Shown here: positions 15,932-24,975 of the stretch, piece by piece
Layout: every line of letters starts with the position of its first letter
Position numbering within the stretch: the stretch's first letter is position 1
Assembly: GCA_030645295.1 (NCBI GenBank)
Contig: JAUSMG010000419.1
Span: forward strand, 1-37,381
Length of the DNA: 37,381 nt
Direction of reading: 5' to 3'
From: Saprospiraceae bacterium
Lineage (GTDB): Bacteria; Bacteroidota; Bacteroidia; Chitinophagales; Saprospiraceae
Notes under the pieces: generated by a model
Seen by the model: the letters and a program-made list of their open reading frames with translations, nothing else
Database searches by the model: none
What the model was told of the DNA's origin: nothing
Made by a program: the position numbers and the translations under genes

Positions 15932-16492
15932 TTATATCCGATCGAGCTCAAGACGGTTGTTTTCCTTTTGTTTTTTGAATTTAGAAGGCGCTACACCTGT
16001 TACTTTTTTAAACTGATTTGACAAATGTGCTACACTACTATAATTCAAGATATAGGAGATTTCAGTCAGGTTGAATTCATCATAGAAAATCAATTCCTTG
16101 GCACGTTCAATTTTATTAACTATTAGAAATTGTTCAATGGTGGTACCCATGACTTCCGAAAACAGGCTGGAAAGATAGGTATAGTGATAGTGCAGTTTCC
16201 CAGCGATATAAGCGCTAGAGTTAATCTTGTGTGATGTCTCTGGAGTATATACGATTTCAACCACTGCATTTTTTATCCGTTCCACCAGAATGGTTTTCTT
16301 GTCTTCCATAAGCTCCAATCCGAATCTCTTCAAGGCGATTCTGAGATGTTCGCGTTGAGAATCTGTGATGTCTTCCTTTATTTCTGCTTCGCCGAGGTTT
16401 ACGCTGACATAATAGAGTCCAAGTGTTTTCATCTCAGATTCCACAACTCTTTTGCAACAAAGGCTTACCATGTTTTTGATATACAGTTTCAT
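15932..16492 (-). CDS. AraC-family regulator with a degenerate HMA-like N-terminus
   Basis: The 186-residue protein has two parts. Residues about 85-180 are an AraC/XylS DNA-binding domain with two helix-turn-helix motifs (HYHYTYLSSLFSEVMGTT; FNLTEISYILNYSSVAHLSNQFKKVTGVAPSKFK). Residues 1-70 follow the HMA strand-helix-strand-strand-helix-strand order (MKLYIKNMV, CCKRVVESEMKTLGL, YYVSVNLGEAEIKED, TDSQREHLRIALKRFGLELM). Where an HMA domain has Cys-x-x-Cys, this has Ser10-Leu-Cys12-Cys13, so the first ligand is lost and a neighbouring Cys gained. The sensor part may still respond to metal or thiol stress, or have lost that role. It lies about 1.1 kb past the HMA gene, on the opposite strand. 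Targets are unknown. Confidence 0.8.
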   Translation of the reverse strand: MKLYIKNMVSLCCKRVVESEMKTLGLYYVSVNLGEAEIKEDITDSQREHLRIALKRFGLELMEDKKTILVERIKNAVVEIVYTPETSHKINSSAYIAGKLHYHYTYLSSLFSEVMGTTIEQFLIVNKIERAKELIFYDEFNLTEISYILNYSSVAHLSNQFKKVTGVAPSKFKKQKENNRLELDRI

Positions 16493-16598
16493 GTGTTGTA
16501 ATAATTGTAAGGGTGAAAAGATAAAAGAGTACCCCTAGAAAATCTGTTTCATAAAGGCGATTGGTTGTATGATTGGTGATTTTATAAAACCAACACTG

Positions 16599-16630
16599 CA
16601 AATGTCCAATACCCCTACCCTTGCCGCAAA
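16599..16630 (-). promoter_or_regulatory. Candidate promoter of the AraC-type regulator
   Basis: On the minus strand, TTTG (16627-16630) and GACATTTG (16599-16606) are 20 bases apart. The -7 box has one mismatch to TAnnTTTG. The leader would be about 100 bases. Confidence 0.35.
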
Positions 16631-16751
16631 TACAAAAAACTATCAATGCCGATTTTTTTTTGTATTAAAAAATTGATTTACAATGATTTAAATAGACATT
16701 CGCCGGAGGTAATACTGAATTAGCACCCCCTCCTCTAAATCAACAAAAAGT

Positions 16752-18158
16752 ATGATCACATCGCTCCTCGTCCGCGCCTTTCAGCAACTTCCGGCCAAAG
16801 AATCCAAAGCTTTAGTGGAATTCGTGCGCTGCCCACTCTTCAACCGCCGCCCGGAAGTCACTCGCATATTCGAACATCTGGCCGCGTATGTTGGTAAGCC
16901 TGCCCAAAAGGCATTTGCCGCCGAAAAGTTGTTCGAAGCTGCATTTCCCGGCGAGGTTTATGACAATCGCCGCCTGCGTCATGGGATGTCATATGCACTA
17001 AATGCTTTGCGCCAATATTTAGCACTGGTTGAATGGCAGTCAGACAAAGCGGAATGCCAACAGACTCTGGTGCGAGCGCTCCGCAACCGTGGTATGGACA
17101 AACTCTTCGATAAAGCACTGGACAAGGCAGCAACCCAGGGTGAAAAGCAAAATGTTCGGGATGCCCAACACCATTTTCACCAATACCAACTCCATCAGGA
17201 AAAGCTCGAGCACAAGGCACGTCACGAACGTTCAGCCAGCCTGAATCTCCAACCCCTGCCGGACGAACTGACCACTTTTTATGTGTCCGAAATGCTGCGC
17301 CACGCTTGTTCGGCGCTCATGCATCAGGCTGTGGCAGGCCAAACCTACCACATGCAATTATTGGGAGCCATTCTGGGTGTGGTAGAGCAAGGGCCCATGC
17401 TCGAAACCCCTGCGGTTGCGGTCTACTATCATGCCTATCGGATGTTGCAATCGCCGGAGGAAGACCAGCCTTTTGAACAGTTAAAGCAATTGCTGGCCCA
17501 ACACGAAGACCGCTTTGAACAAGTTGAAATGCGCGGGCTTTACCTCATGGCCATCAATGGTTGTATCCGTAGGATGAACTCGGGCAAACGGGCTTACATC
17601 CGCGAGGCATTTGAAGTATACCAGGCTGCACTGGAGCGCAACTTCCTGACAGAAAATGGTTTTCTGTCCAGTTTTACCTTTAAAAACATTATACGGGCCG
17701 GGGCGGCATTGGGCGAACATGAATGGACAGAGCAATTTATAGAGCAGCATCGAAACGCACTCCACCCGCGCGAACGCGACAACGCTTACCGCTACAACCG
17801 CGCTTTTCTGTATTTTCAAAAAGCAGATTACGCCCAAGCAATGCCCTTGCTCCAACAAGTAGAAATGGAAGACCCGCTCAACAACCTCCATGCCCGCCGT
17901 ATGCTCGTGCGCAGTTACTTTGAACTCGGTGAGCAAGATGCACTTGAATCACTTTTGCAGAGTTTTGGGGCATATCTGAACCGTCAGAAAAACCTCGGGT
18001 ATCATCAGGAGCTCAACCTGAATTTTGTGCGCTTCATGCAACGGTTAATCAGGCTAGTGCCGAATGATGAAGCGGCCAAATCATCTCTCAGGAAAGAGGT
18101 CGCTGCCGAAAAACAAGTGGCGGAGCGGGAATGGCTACTGGAGAAAATGGGGGGATGA
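16752..18158 (+). CDS. Hypothetical helical-repeat (TPR-like) protein
   Basis: I do not recognise a named family for this 468-residue protein. It has no signal peptide or membrane segment, so it should be cytoplasmic. The whole length reads as amphipathic helices rich in Leu, Ala, Gln and Arg. The middle and end look like TPR-type pairs (for example YNRAFLYFQKADYAQAMPLLQQVEMEDPLNNLHARRMLVRSYFELGEQDALESLL). The N-terminus LLVRAFQQLPAKESKALVEFVRCPLFNRR may be a separate helical domain. I recall similar proteins as common in Saprospiraceae-type genomes, often as paralogues, with no known function. Protein-protein scaffolding is a guess. It converges on the aacS remnant. Confidence 0.75.
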   Translation: MITSLLVRAFQQLPAKESKALVEFVRCPLFNRRPEVTRIFEHLAAYVGKPAQKAFAAEKLFEAAFPGEVYDNRRLRHGMSYALNALRQYLALVEWQSDKAECQQTLVRALRNRGMDKLFDKALDKAATQGEKQNVRDAQHHFHQYQLHQEKLEHKARHERSASLNLQPLPDELTTFYVSEMLRHACSALMHQAVAGQTYHMQLLGAILGVVEQGPMLETPAVAVYYHAYRMLQSPEEDQPFEQLKQLLAQHEDRFEQVEMRGLYLMAINGCIRRMNSGKRAYIREAFEVYQAALERNFLTENGFLSSFTFKNIIRAGAALGEHEWTEQFIEQHRNALHPRERDNAYRYNRAFLYFQKADYAQAMPLLQQVEMEDPLNNLHARRMLVRSYFELGEQDALESLLQSFGAYLNRQKNLGYHQELNLNFVRFMQRLIRLVPNDEAAKSSLRKEVAAEKQVAEREWLLEKMGG

Positions 18159-18338
18159 TGTTATAGCTTTGTGCCGAAATGGGTGTTTTCACACAACGCC
18201 ACTATGGCACAACGCAAAGATTGAGGTATCGCGGCATTCAGGCGGCTAAAGTAGCATCCGCTTTGATTCGAGCCGCAAACTCAGGATGGAGCGGAATGCA
18301 TATCCTGGAAAATGAGTCCTTGTTATTGGAAGGCGACT

Positions 18339-20326
18339 TTAGTCCACTAAATTCTCCGCCATCCTGATAAAAAACTCCATCGATTCCGGATTTCGCATAG
18401 AATCCCGGTTATATGCCTTGTTCAAGGGCTTTCGTTGCAAAATCTTCTTCACCGGGGTTTCCATTTTTTTGCCTGAAATGGTGTAGGGCACATCGGGTAT
18501 CTCCAGAATATCGTCCGGCACGTGGCGCGGACTGTAGGCGGTGCGGAGGGCTGTTTTGATTTTGGTTTTTATCTCATCCGTGAGGGAATGACCGGGACTG
18601 AGCGCAACAAAAAGCGGCATCCAATCCGAGCCATCAGGGCGTTCCAAATTAATGATGAGGGTATCTTTTAGCTCAGGGATCTGATCCAGTGCGCGGTAAA
18701 TTTCTGCGGTGCCAATACGCACCCCTTGTCGATTGAGTGTCGCATCGGAGCGACCCAGAATGACGAGGCTATCTCGCTCGGTGATTTGTATCCAGTCGCC
18801 ATGGCGCCAAACCCCTGGGTAATGCTCAAAGTATGATGCGCGGTATTTCGCGCCATCGGTATCGCCCCAAAAAAAGACGGGCATGGAGGGCATGGGTTTG
18901 GTCACCACCATTTCACCCACTTCGCCGGGGGGGACAGAAAGACCTGCTTCATCCCAACTTTCCATCGCGCAGCCCAGGCATCGACACTGAATTTCTCCCT
19001 GATAAACAGGTAGTTGCGGATTTCCACCGACCCAGGCTGTGCAAACATCCGTACCACCAGCCATGCTCGACAGCCATACATCGGGCTTGATGTTTTCATA
19101 GACCCAGCCAAAGGCTTCGGGCGGCAGTGGCGAGCCGGTAGAGCCGATACTGCGTAAATGGCTCAGGTCAAAATCTGTCTTTGGAGAAATCCCCGCTTTC
19201 ATACAACTGACCAAAAACGGGGCGCTGGTACCAAAATGGGTCACCTTGGTTTTTTCGGCCAGCTCCCACAATACGTTCATGTTTGGGAAACCCGGACTGC
19301 CGTCGTAGAGCACAATAGTCGCCCCGGCGAGCAAAGCGCCCACGGTGAAATTCCACATCATCCAGCCCGTAGTGGAATACCAGAAAAACCGCTCGCCGGG
19401 CCGAATGTCGTTGTGGAAATGCAGGTACTTCAGATGCTCCAGCAAATTACCGCCATGGGAGTGAACGATGGCTTTCGGAATGCCCGTAGTGCCGGAAGAG
19501 TAGAGGATCCAGAGGGGATCTGAGAACGATGAACGATGAACGATGAACTTTTGGATCGTGTTGAAACTACCTGGTTCCACATAACTACTTCTTTATCAAC
19601 TAGAAGCGTTGCATTTTCGTCGAGGAATGGAACGAAAATCACCTTCTCCACGCTGGGCAGGAGTTCACAGATCTCGCGCACGGTTTCGCGTTTATCGAAG
19701 GCTTTGCCGCCGTAGGCGTAGCCGTCTACTGCGATAAAAATCCTGGGCTGAATTTGGGCAAAACGGTCTGCTACACTCGCGGCGCCAAAGTCCGGCGAAC
19801 AGCTTGACCAGATTGCTCCAACCGACATGGTGGCCAGCACAGCCACCACGGCATGGGGCGAATTGGGTAAAAATGCCGCCACGCGGTCGCCGGGCTGAAT
19901 GCCGCTTTCCCGGAGAAAATGAGCGAGCGACGCCGTCTGGTTCTCCAGTTCGACCCAGCTCATTTCAGTCAATGCATGGCGTTCGCTTTGAAAAATAATG
20001 GCTGGGCGGATGTCGGTCTTTTGGCGGAAGACATGCTCGGCATAATTGAGGGTAGCGCCTTCAAACCATTGAAAGTCAGGCATTTGATTTCCAGAAAGCA
20101 CCTTTGAATAAGGTGTGTGGTGTTCAATTTTGAAATATTCCCACAGACTTTCCCAGAAGTCGGCGATGTGGTCGGTGCTCCATTTCCAGAGTGCGGGGTA
20201 ATCGTCGAAATGCAAATTCTTTTCTTGAGCCAGCCACTGGGTGTAGCGGGCCAGGTTGCAGTCGCGCAGGAGTGTGCGGCTGGGCTGCCAGAGTAGTTTG
20301 GGTGTCGGGACGGAGGTGTCGGGCAT
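18339..20326 (-). pseudogene. aacS: Acetoacetyl-CoA synthetase split by a repeat-associated frameshift
   Basis: AacS activates acetoacetate to acetoacetyl-CoA with ATP. The N-terminal part (20326 to about 19,550) begins PKLLWQPSRTLLRDCNLARY and runs through GDRVAAFLPNSPHAVVA. The C-terminal part (to 18339) is in another frame and has the AMP-binding motif LYSSGTTGIPKAIVHSHGG, WYSTTGWMMWN, GTAEIYRALDQIPE and VPYTISGKKMETPVKK. Together they make the full length of about 650 residues. The frame changes exactly at a 25-base heptanucleotide repeat (19524-19548). Removing two units or adding one would restore a single frame; with one unit the join reads SSSFSDPLWILYSSGTTG, a normal family sequence. 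So the gene is inactive here, phase-variable, or a sequencing error. Confidence 0.85.
19524..19548. repeat. Heptanucleotide tandem repeat GAACGAT x3.6 inside aacS
   Basis: Three exact copies of GAACGAT (19524-19544) are followed by GAAC. On the coding strand the unit is TTCATCG. Its present copy number puts the two halves of aacS out of frame; copy numbers of 1 or 4 would be in frame. Confidence 0.9.
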
Positions 20327-20412
20327 AGTAGCAAAAGTTGATCGCTAAACGGTTGCAGTTCAGGAATTCAGACCTCGTGAAGAATAGGTTACGGTTGCGC
20401 AAAGTTCAAAAC

Positions 20413-20445
20413 TTTGATGGAGTACGCTGTGTTTGCTTATTTTTG
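20413..20445 (+). promoter_or_regulatory. Promoter of the Uma2-acpH operon (TTTG-N21-TATTTTTG)
   Basis: TTTG at 20413-20416 and TATTTTTG at 20438-20445 are 21 bases apart, a full consensus match and the same layout as the priA promoter. The first gene starts at 20467. Confidence 0.65.
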
Positions 20446-20466
20446 TCCAGCAAAAAATATAGACCC

Positions 20467-21036
20467 ATGAAAGAATATGCTTTGACCAATATGAAGCCTA
20501 TGAGCGTCGAAGACTACATCGAGTCAGAAGAACGCTCGGAAATTCGGCACGAATTCATTGATAACCAATTGATACCTATGCCCGGAACAACGGACGACCA
20601 CAATGAAATCTGTTTCAATATTAAAAACGCCCTCAAACAAATCATTAAAAATTTGCGGGTCTATACCGAAAGCGTAAAGGTGCAAATTGCGTCACAAAAG
20701 GATTACACCTATCCCGATGTGATGATTGCTCCTGATCCACGCGACCAAACAAACAAATACATCAAACAATATCCTACTGCCATCTTTGAAGTTATCTCCA
20801 GGACTTCCAGAATAGAAGATTCTGTTGATAAATTTGTCCGCTACAAAAACATCGAATCTCTTCAAAATTACATCTTGGTAGATTCCGAAAAAGGATGGGT
20901 GGAAGTGCGCTTCAAAACCACTGAAGGCGAGTGGGAGTCCAATACTTACCAATTGTCAGATGAGCGTTTCCCAATTCCAGTACTGGGGATATCCCTAAAT
21001 TTTTCGGATGTGTACGATGGTGTCCGTTTTCAGTAA
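20467..21036 (+). CDS. Uma2-family putative endonuclease, copy 1
   Basis: This 190-residue protein belongs to the Uma2 (DUF820) family, with a PD-(D/E)xK nuclease fold but mostly unknown biology. The fold's core is visible: ERSEIRHEFIDNQLIPMPG at the start, YTYPDVMIAPD (the PD strand), AIFEVISRTSRIEDSVDKF with the E-x-x and Lys-bearing helix, and YILVDSEKGWVEVR. The ATG at 20467 is chosen because the second copy shares this start (MKEYAL) and the preceding bases. Eighteen bases separate it from copy 2, and the two share long identical DNA at their 5' ends, so this is a tandem duplication. It leads a four-gene unit. Confidence 0.85.
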   Translation: MKEYALTNMKPMSVEDYIESEERSEIRHEFIDNQLIPMPGTTDDHNEICFNIKNALKQIIKNLRVYTESVKVQIASQKDYTYPDVMIAPDPRDQTNKYIKQYPTAIFEVISRTSRIEDSVDKFVRYKNIESLQNYILVDSEKGWVEVRFKTTEGEWESNTYQLSDERFPIPVLGISLNFSDVYDGVRFQ

Positions 21037-21054
21037 TGCAAAAAATTTAGACCC

Positions 21055-21636
21055 ATGAAAGAATATGCTTTGATCGATACGAAGCCGATGAGCGTCGAAG
21101 AGTACATCGAATTTGAAGAGCGCTCGGAAATTCGGCACGAATTCATTGATAACCAATTGATACCAATGCCCGGAACAACCCGCATTCACAACACTATTTG
21201 TTTTCTGCTTCGCACCTTACTCTTTCAATTATTGAAGGGGAAGAACTATTTAGTTTTTTCTGAAAACATCAAGGTTCAAATTGAGCATTCAAAAGACTAC
21301 ACCTATCCAGACATTGTGGTCACGAATGACCCGATTGATTTGGACGGTAATGATGCTTACTTTATTAAACACCCTTGTGTCATTATCGAAGTCCTCTCCA
21401 AAACCTCCCGTATTGAGGATTCTGCCGACAAGTTTATCCGTTACAAAAAAATCGCTTCACTCCAGAATTACATCCTGGTAGACTCTGAAAAAGTGCTGGT
21501 GGAAGTGCGCTACAAAACCACCGAAGGTGATTGGGAGGCCAACACCTACCTGAGCTCTGATGAGCATTTCCCGATACCAGCCCTGGGTTTAGTGCTAAAC
21601 ATAGAGGACGTGTATGAAGGAGTCAAATTCTTATGA
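21055..21636 (+). CDS. Uma2-family putative endonuclease, copy 2
   Basis: The 193-residue product is a close paralogue of the preceding gene: the first 45 residues are nearly the same (MSVEEYIEFEERSEIRHEFIDNQLIPMPGTT), while the central part differs more. The PD strand (YTYPDIVVTND) and the catalytic Glu/Lys region (VIIEVLSKTSRIEDSADKFIRYKKI) are present, so it may be active. Its stop overlaps the ATG of the ACP phosphodiesterase gene by four bases, implying translational coupling. A third copy lies at 35068. The biological role of these families of paralogues is not established. Confidence 0.85.
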   Translation: MKEYALIDTKPMSVEEYIEFEERSEIRHEFIDNQLIPMPGTTRIHNTICFLLRTLLFQLLKGKNYLVFSENIKVQIEHSKDYTYPDIVVTNDPIDLDGNDAYFIKHPCVIIEVLSKTSRIEDSADKFIRYKKIASLQNYILVDSEKVLVEVRYKTTEGDWEANTYLSSDEHFPIPALGLVLNIEDVYEGVKFL

Positions 21637-22220
21637 ATCATCTCGCCCACTGCTTTCTTTCCTTTGGCGATGAAGACATTCTCCTCGGCAATTTTATCGG
21701 TGATTTTGTGAAAGGCCACGACTGGGAAAAATACCCCAGGCCCGTACAACGCGGCATATTGCTCCACCGCGCCATAGATTTCTTTACCGACCACCATCCG
21801 CTCACCGATCGAAGCGTAAATCGTATCCGACCCTTTGCCAGACGTTATGCGCCCCCGTTTGTAGACATCCTTTACGATCATCTGCTGGCCATTCACTGGG
21901 AAAAGCATACTTCAGAGCCGTTTTTAGACTTTGTTGAAAAGACCTACGCCCAACTCGAGAATCGGGCTTCAGAAATGCCTCCCGTTCTTCGCGAACGGCT
22001 GCCTAAAATGCTTGCGGGCCAATTTCTCCACGGGTATACCCAACGGAAAGGACTGGAATGGGTGCTCCATAAATTTAGCCAACGAATTACTGGCCCATTT
22101 GACCCACAAGCCGTAGCGGATGCATTCTTTCAGGAAATTGACGGCTATTCAGAAGATTTTAAGGTCTTTTTTCCTGAGCTGGTCGCGCACGCCGAACTAT
22201 TCTTGCATCAAAACAGGTAG
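21633..22220 (+). CDS. acpH: Acyl carrier protein phosphodiesterase
   Basis: AcpH removes the 4'-phosphopantetheine arm from holo-ACP, allowing cofactor turnover in fatty-acid synthesis. The 195-residue length is typical of this HD-like helical family. Its conserved acidic/His motifs are visible: NHLAHCFLSFGDEDILLGNFIGDFVKG at the start, RGILLHRAIDFFTDHHP, and YDHLLAIHWEKH, which probably bind the catalytic metal. The ATG at 21633 overlaps the Uma2 stop (ATGA), so the genes are translated together. The regulator gene follows nine bases after the stop. The link to Uma2 looks incidental. Confidence 0.9.
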   Translation: MNHLAHCFLSFGDEDILLGNFIGDFVKGHDWEKYPRPVQRGILLHRAIDFFTDHHPLTDRSVNRIRPFARRYAPPFVDILYDHLLAIHWEKHTSEPFLDFVEKTYAQLENRASEMPPVLRERLPKMLAGQFLHGYTQRKGLEWVLHKFSQRITGPFDPQAVADAFFQEIDGYSEDFKVFFPELVAHAELFLHQNR

Positions 22221-22229
22221 TTTTGCCCG

Positions 22230-24959
22230 GTGCTGATTCACGTTAAAAATATTCTATTGGGGCTGTGTTGCCTGCTTGTTGTGAAGGTAGGGGCACAACG
22301 AGCCCCGCGTTTGCGCAATTTCCAACCGACCGATTATGAGGGGCAAAACCAGAATTGGTCGCTTGCTCAATCGCCGGAAGGCTGGTTGTATGCAGGCAAC
22401 AATGGCATGCTCATGGAGTTCGACGGAACACGCTGGCGAAATTTTACATTGCCAGAAAAACAAGCCGTTCGTACCGTCGCCATGGGTCGCTCAGGGGAGG
22501 TTTTTTGTGGTGGATTTGCGGAGTTTGGCTTTTGGGCGAAAGATATTTCGGGAAAGTTGATCTATACTTCCTTAAGCGCACAATTGGGGGAAGGTCAGGT
22601 AGGTAAGGAGGAGATCTGGCATATTCTGGTGCTGCCGGAATACGTCTTGTTTCAATCTTTTTCTACGCTTTACAAGTATGATTATCAAAGGGTTGTGCCA
22701 ATAAAGCCGCCCAATGCGATCATGTTCGCCCAGGCGGTAAATGGGCAGGTCGTATTGCCCGTCATTGAGCGCGGACTGTATGAATTATTGCCCGATAATA
22801 CCTTTCGGGAACTGCCTGGTTCGGATTTGTTGAAGGATAAAATCGTTCAATTTCTTGTGCCCAATGGCCGTGGCGGTATTTGGGCAGGCACTTCCAGCAA
22901 TGGAATATTTGAGATCCAGCACGGGCAATGCAAGGCATGGAGCGACCCGCTTAACGATGTTTTTCGCAAAAAACAACTCAATAAAGCCATTGCGTTACGC
23001 GGCGGCGGATGGGTTTTCGGTACCATTCTCGATGGTGCATACATCTTAGACCCATCGGGGCAGCTGCGCGGTCATCTCCACCGCGAAAACGGACTCCAAA
23101 ATAATACCATTCTGGCACTTTTAGAAGATCGCGACGGCAACCTCTGGCTGGGACTCGATCGGGGTATTGACTTTGCAGCATTGCGATCCCCGCTCAGCTT
23201 TTTCACGGATCAAACGGGTAAAATTGGTACGGTATACACCGCCGCCTTGCACCAGGACAATCTTTATATCGGCACCAATCAAGGTGTTTTTAAGACGCAA
23301 TATCCTTCGCCCATAAAGCCAGCCGCTTTTACCTTGGTGGAAGGTTCTCAGGGACAGGTGTGGCAACTACAGGTATTTGACGATCAATTGATTTGTGGAC
23401 ATAACAGTGGCACATTTATCGTAGAAAGAAATGTTGTCCGACGAATATCCAACATCACAGGCGGATGGTGTGCGGTGCGTCTGGCAGGACAGTCCGGCAG
23501 GTTACTACAAGCAACCTATACTGGCTTAGTATTGTTTGAAAAGCAAAAAACCGGATCCTGGGCGTTTGCCCGACGTGTTGGCGGCTTTGGCGAACCCTTG
23601 AAAAAGATAGCCTTTGACGAAGCCGGAAATCTTTGGGGCGCGCACCCCAATAAAGGACTTTTCCGCCTCCGCTTAAGCGAAGATCTTTCACAGGTCCGGG
23701 AGTTCAAAACTTTTACCCGCAATGATGGTCTGCCAACAGATTTCCAACTTGGACTCAGCGTTATAGCTGATAGCACTGAAGACATGTTGGTGGTCAATGC
23801 ATTACCCACCGCAGTTCGACTGCGCAAGGATTCCGGGAGTACCACTTTTGAACCCTTGACTAAACCTGTTGCGGCAAGAAAATGGCTCCCTGGACGAGAT
23901 GGGGAGCGATTCGCACTGGACGGGAGTGGGCTTTGGCTTTTAAGCCCGGGTGGACGAATTCAAAAGATCCCGCTGGCGCTTGTTCCTACTTTTGAAAATG
24001 TGATAACGCTCTCCAACGGCGAATACCTTTTCTGTCTGGAAAATGGTTTTGCATTGCTCAACAAGGATTCATCGGCTGCTCAAGCCCATCAACAAGCCCT
24101 GCCCGCTACCGTTGTAACTAGGATAAAGATATCTGATAATCAGTCGTTTTTACCCGCAGAGAATTTATCATTTGCTTACCGGAACAATAGTCTGGAGTTC
24201 CAGTTTGCGCAGCCATTTTACGAACATCCTGTACGGTTTTCCTGGTTTTTAGAGGGTTTCTCCAGATCATGGTCGCCCTGGATATTCATGTCCGAAAAAG
24301 AATTTACCAACCTTCCTCCAGGACGTTACACCTTTCGGGTGCGAAGTGAAACCGGGGGCGAGGAGGCGGTGGTCAGATTCCGGATTGAGCCGCCCTGGTA
24401 TCGTTCTGTTTGGGCAATTGGCGCCTATTCTCTGCTTTTTATGGCTTTATTCTGGCAGCTGGAATTGTACAATCGGCGTCGCCTGGAGCGGCAACGTCAG
24501 CGCCTGGAAGCCGAAAAAGAAAGAGATATCCTGGTATTGGAGGTAGAAAACAAAAGCCGCGAACTCTCGAACGCGGCCTTCAACCTCATTCGGAAGAACG
24601 AGGCCCTTCAAAGTCTGAAAGACAATCTGCTGGATTCTAAAAACGAGCCGCGCGCACTCTCCAAACTCGTCCGGGAAATCGATGCTCACCTGGAGGGCGA
24701 CCACGATTGGGAGATCTTTGAACAGTCGTTCAACCGTGTACACGACGATTTTTTCAAACGACTGATGCTCGAGTACCCTGATCTCACCCCCGGCGACCTT
24801 AGATTGGCGGCCTATCTGAAAATGAACCTCTCCTCCAAAGAAATCGCCCCACTCCTCAACATTTCTATCCGGGGCATCGAGAACAAGCGTTATCGGCTGC
24901 GTAAAAAACTGGGCTTGCCTGAAGAGGCGAATCTGACAGAATTTATCATGTCGTTTTGA
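22230..24959 (+). CDS. Transmembrane one-component regulator (propeller, Y_Y_Y, coiled coil, LuxR-type HTH)
   Basis: The 909-residue protein starts at a GTG at 22230; no nearby ATG keeps the signal peptide (NILLGLCCLLVVKVGAQ). Residues about 25-640 form periplasmic two-component-type propeller repeats (WSLAQSPEGWLYAGNNGML; DRDGNLWLGLDRGID). A Y_Y_Y domain follows (about 650-720, LSFAYRNNSLEFQFAQPFYEHPVRFSWFLEGFSRSW), then one membrane segment (about 728-748), a coiled coil (RRRLERQRQRLEAEKERD) and a C-terminal LuxR/GerE-like HTH (TPGDLRLAAYLKMNLSSKEIAPLLNISIRGIENKRYRLRKKLG). There is no histidine kinase or receiver, so sensing and DNA binding share one chain. It sits tail-to-tail with the FecA-like receptor and beside the glycan genes, plausible targets. 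Confidence 0.88.
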   Translation: MLIHVKNILLGLCCLLVVKVGAQRAPRLRNFQPTDYEGQNQNWSLAQSPEGWLYAGNNGMLMEFDGTRWRNFTLPEKQAVRTVAMGRSGEVFCGGFAEFGFWAKDISGKLIYTSLSAQLGEGQVGKEEIWHILVLPEYVLFQSFSTLYKYDYQRVVPIKPPNAIMFAQAVNGQVVLPVIERGLYELLPDNTFRELPGSDLLKDKIVQFLVPNGRGGIWAGTSSNGIFEIQHGQCKAWSDPLNDVFRKKQLNKAIALRGGGWVFGTILDGAYILDPSGQLRGHLHRENGLQNNTILALLEDRDGNLWLGLDRGIDFAALRSPLSFFTDQTGKIGTVYTAALHQDNLYIGTNQGVFKTQYPSPIKPAAFTLVEGSQGQVWQLQVFDDQLICGHNSGTFIVERNVVRRISNITGGWCAVRLAGQSGRLLQATYTGLVLFEKQKTGSWAFARRVGGFGEPLKKIAFDEAGNLWGAHPNKGLFRLRLSEDLSQVREFKTFTRNDGLPTDFQLGLSVIADSTEDMLVVNALPTAVRLRKDSGSTTFEPLTKPVAARKWLPGRDGERFALDGSGLWLLSPGGRIQKIPLALVPTFENVITLSNGEYLFCLENGFALLNKDSSAAQAHQQALPATVVTRIKISDNQSFLPAENLSFAYRNNSLEFQFAQPFYEHPVRFSWFLEGFSRSWSPWIFMSEKEFTNLPPGRYTFRVRSETGGEEAVVRFRIEPPWYRSVWAIGAYSLLFMALFWQLELYNRRRLERQRQRLEAEKERDILVLEVENKSRELSNAAFNLIRKNEALQSLKDNLLDSKNEPRALSKLVREIDAHLEGDHDWEIFEQSFNRVHDDFFKRLMLEYPDLTPGDLRLAAYLKMNLSSKEIAPLLNISIRGIENKRYRLRKKLGLPEEANLTEFIMSF

Positions 24960-24975
24960 GCGCCCGTAAAGCGCC

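Noticed and set aside
18179-18367. 62-codon open frame between the helical-repeat gene and aacS
   Set aside because: It overlaps the end of aacS and shows no signal peptide, motif or start context.
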